Below, one piece after another: positions 5,329 to 5,918 of a stretch of 5,918 nt of DNA. Each line of letters begins with the position of its first letter. The first letter of the stretch is position 1. The notes beneath the pieces were generated by a model. That model worked only from the letters and a program-made list of their open reading frames with translations. It was not told where the DNA came from and ran no database searches. This stretch comes from an uncultured Lachnospiraceae bacterium (GTDB lineage Bacteria > Bacillota_A > Clostridia > Lachnospirales > Lachnospiraceae): contig CADBNG010000283.1 in the NCBI GenBank assembly GCA_902795985.1, positions 1 through 5,918 on the forward strand. Direction: 5' to 3'. A program made the position numbers and the translations under genes.

Positions 5329-5918
5329 ATGAAGAAGAGAATGATCTTAATCGCGGCAGCCCTGGCGGTGTTTCTGATGCTCGCGGGCTGCGGCAAAGCG
5401 AAGGAAGAGCATTTTGAGCCGGAGCCCACCGGGATTCCGGTAAAACCCGTATCGACGGATGTTCCGACCGCGGAGCCGGAAATCACCGTGATCCCGACGG
5501 ATACACCGACACCTCCTCCGACAGTGACGCCGACCGTAAGGCCGCTGCCTTCGAAATCGCTGACGCCGACACCGCCGGCAACGATCACGCCGACCGATAC
5601 GGCAGCACCGACGCCGACAGGAACCGCGACGCCTACCGTCACGCCGACGCCGACTGTCACACCGACGCAGACCGCTACGCCGACGCCGACAAAGACTGCT
5701 ACACCGACGCCGACAAAGACCGTTACACCGACGCCGACCAAGACGGAAACACCGTCTCCGGAACCGACAAGGACGGAAACTCCGACGCCGGAACCGACAC
5801 AGACGGAGACTCCGACACCGGAACCGACGCAGACTGAAACTCCCACGCCGGAACCGACGCAGACGGAAACTCCGACGCCGGAACCGACAGAGACCGAAAC
5901 CCCGACGCCGGAACCGAC
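5329..5918 (+). CDS. Lipoprotein with Thr/Pro-rich repeat stalk (3' end outside window)
   Basis: An ATG at 5329 with AGGAGA (5318-5323) upstream opens a frame that stays open to the window edge (196 codons visible). The N-terminus, MKKRMILIAAALAVFLMLAGC, is a lipoprotein signal peptide: a KKR n-region, a hydrophobic core and the lipobox LAGC, with Cys21 as the expected diacylglycerol-modified residue, so the protein should be anchored outside the membrane. After a short linker (about 22-60) the chain becomes almost wholly Thr, Pro and Glu, first irregular TPTPT, then regular 8- and 10-residue repeats. Such stretches usually act as extended wall-spanning stalks. Any functional domain lies beyond the window, so no activity can be assigned. 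It follows the DUF3842 gene after 18 nt and is likely in the same transcript. Confidence 0.85.
   Translation, partial: MKKRMILIAAALAVFLMLAGCGKAKEEHFEPEPTGIPVKPVSTDVPTAEPEITVIPTDTPTPPPTVTPTVRPLPSKSLTPTPPATITPTDTAAPTPTGTATPTVTPTPTVTPTQTATPTPTKTATPTPTKTVTPTPTKTETPSPEPTRTETPTPEPTQTETPTPEPTQTETPTPEPTQTETPTPEPTETETPTPEP
5668..5739 (+). repeat. Three 24-bp tandem repeats (8-residue Thr/Pro units)
   Basis: The units encode QTATPTPT (5668-5691), KTATPTPT (5692-5715) and KTVTPTPT (5716-5739). The base differences are few. Less regular TPTP sequence precedes them from about 5510. They run in frame straight into the 30-bp array. Confidence 0.85.
5740..5918 (+). repeat. 30-bp tandem repeats (10-residue TETPTPEPT units), continuing past the window
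   Basis: Six units encode KTETPSPEPT (5740-5769), RTETPTPEPT (5770-5799), QTETPTPEPT three times (5800-5829, 5830-5859, 5860-5889) and ETETPTPEP(T) (5890 to the edge, one base short). Each is exactly 30 bp and the units differ mainly at third positions. The array is not finished at the right edge, so the total copy number is unknown. Confidence 0.9.

Noticed and set aside
5307..5846. Minus-strand ORF of 179 codons rich in Gly-Val-Ser repeats
   Set aside because: It is the antisense reading of the Thr/Pro repeat codons of the lipoprotein, whose signal peptide and lipobox show the true frame.

Overview
The window looks like a chromosomal segment from a GC-rich member of the Clostridia (Bacillota), possibly Lachnospiraceae-like. 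This is inferred from protein resemblance and layout: a split two-subunit class I fumarase, a short clostridial-type malic enzyme, a DUF3842 protein, strong AGGAGG-type ribosome binding sites, and AhrC/ArgR-like ARG boxes. No rRNA, tRNA, CRISPR array, insertion sequence or convincing rho-independent terminator was seen.

Layout: two operons diverge from a 380-bp regulatory region. On the minus strand lie argC (577-1506) and the first 187 codons of argJ (1-561), both in arginine biosynthesis. The window edge falls exactly on the codon for ArgJ's autocleavage threonine. An AT-rich block (about 1529-1597) carries three ARG-box-like operators, two of them lying on a good promoter for argC. The rest of the intergenic region is GC-rich and rich in inverted repeats. 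It holds a candidate promoter for the plus-strand operon (1742-1770) and a possible 17-codon, arginine-rich leader ORF (1831-1884) that ends 2 nt before the fumarase start.

On the plus strand, six closely spaced genes follow: fumarase alpha (1887-2735), fumarase beta (2814-3377), malic enzyme (3417-4589), a 78-residue protein of unknown function (4625-4861), a DUF3842 protein (4891-5310), and the start of a lipoprotein with a long Thr/Pro repeat stalk (5329 to the right edge). Gaps are 18-78 nt and I see no terminator between them, so they are probably co-transcribed.

Together the fumarase and malic enzyme form a fumarate -> malate -> pyruvate + CO2 route that yields NAD(P)H. Arginine biosynthesis releases fumarate at the argininosuccinate lyase step, so the divergent pairing may have metabolic logic. 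The most interesting part is the fumarase leader: a short ORF with four Arg codons, the last two overlapping the fumarase Shine-Dalgarno, within a set of mutually exclusive hairpins. This suggests translational coupling or arginine-responsive control, which is a hypothesis and not shown by the sequence alone.
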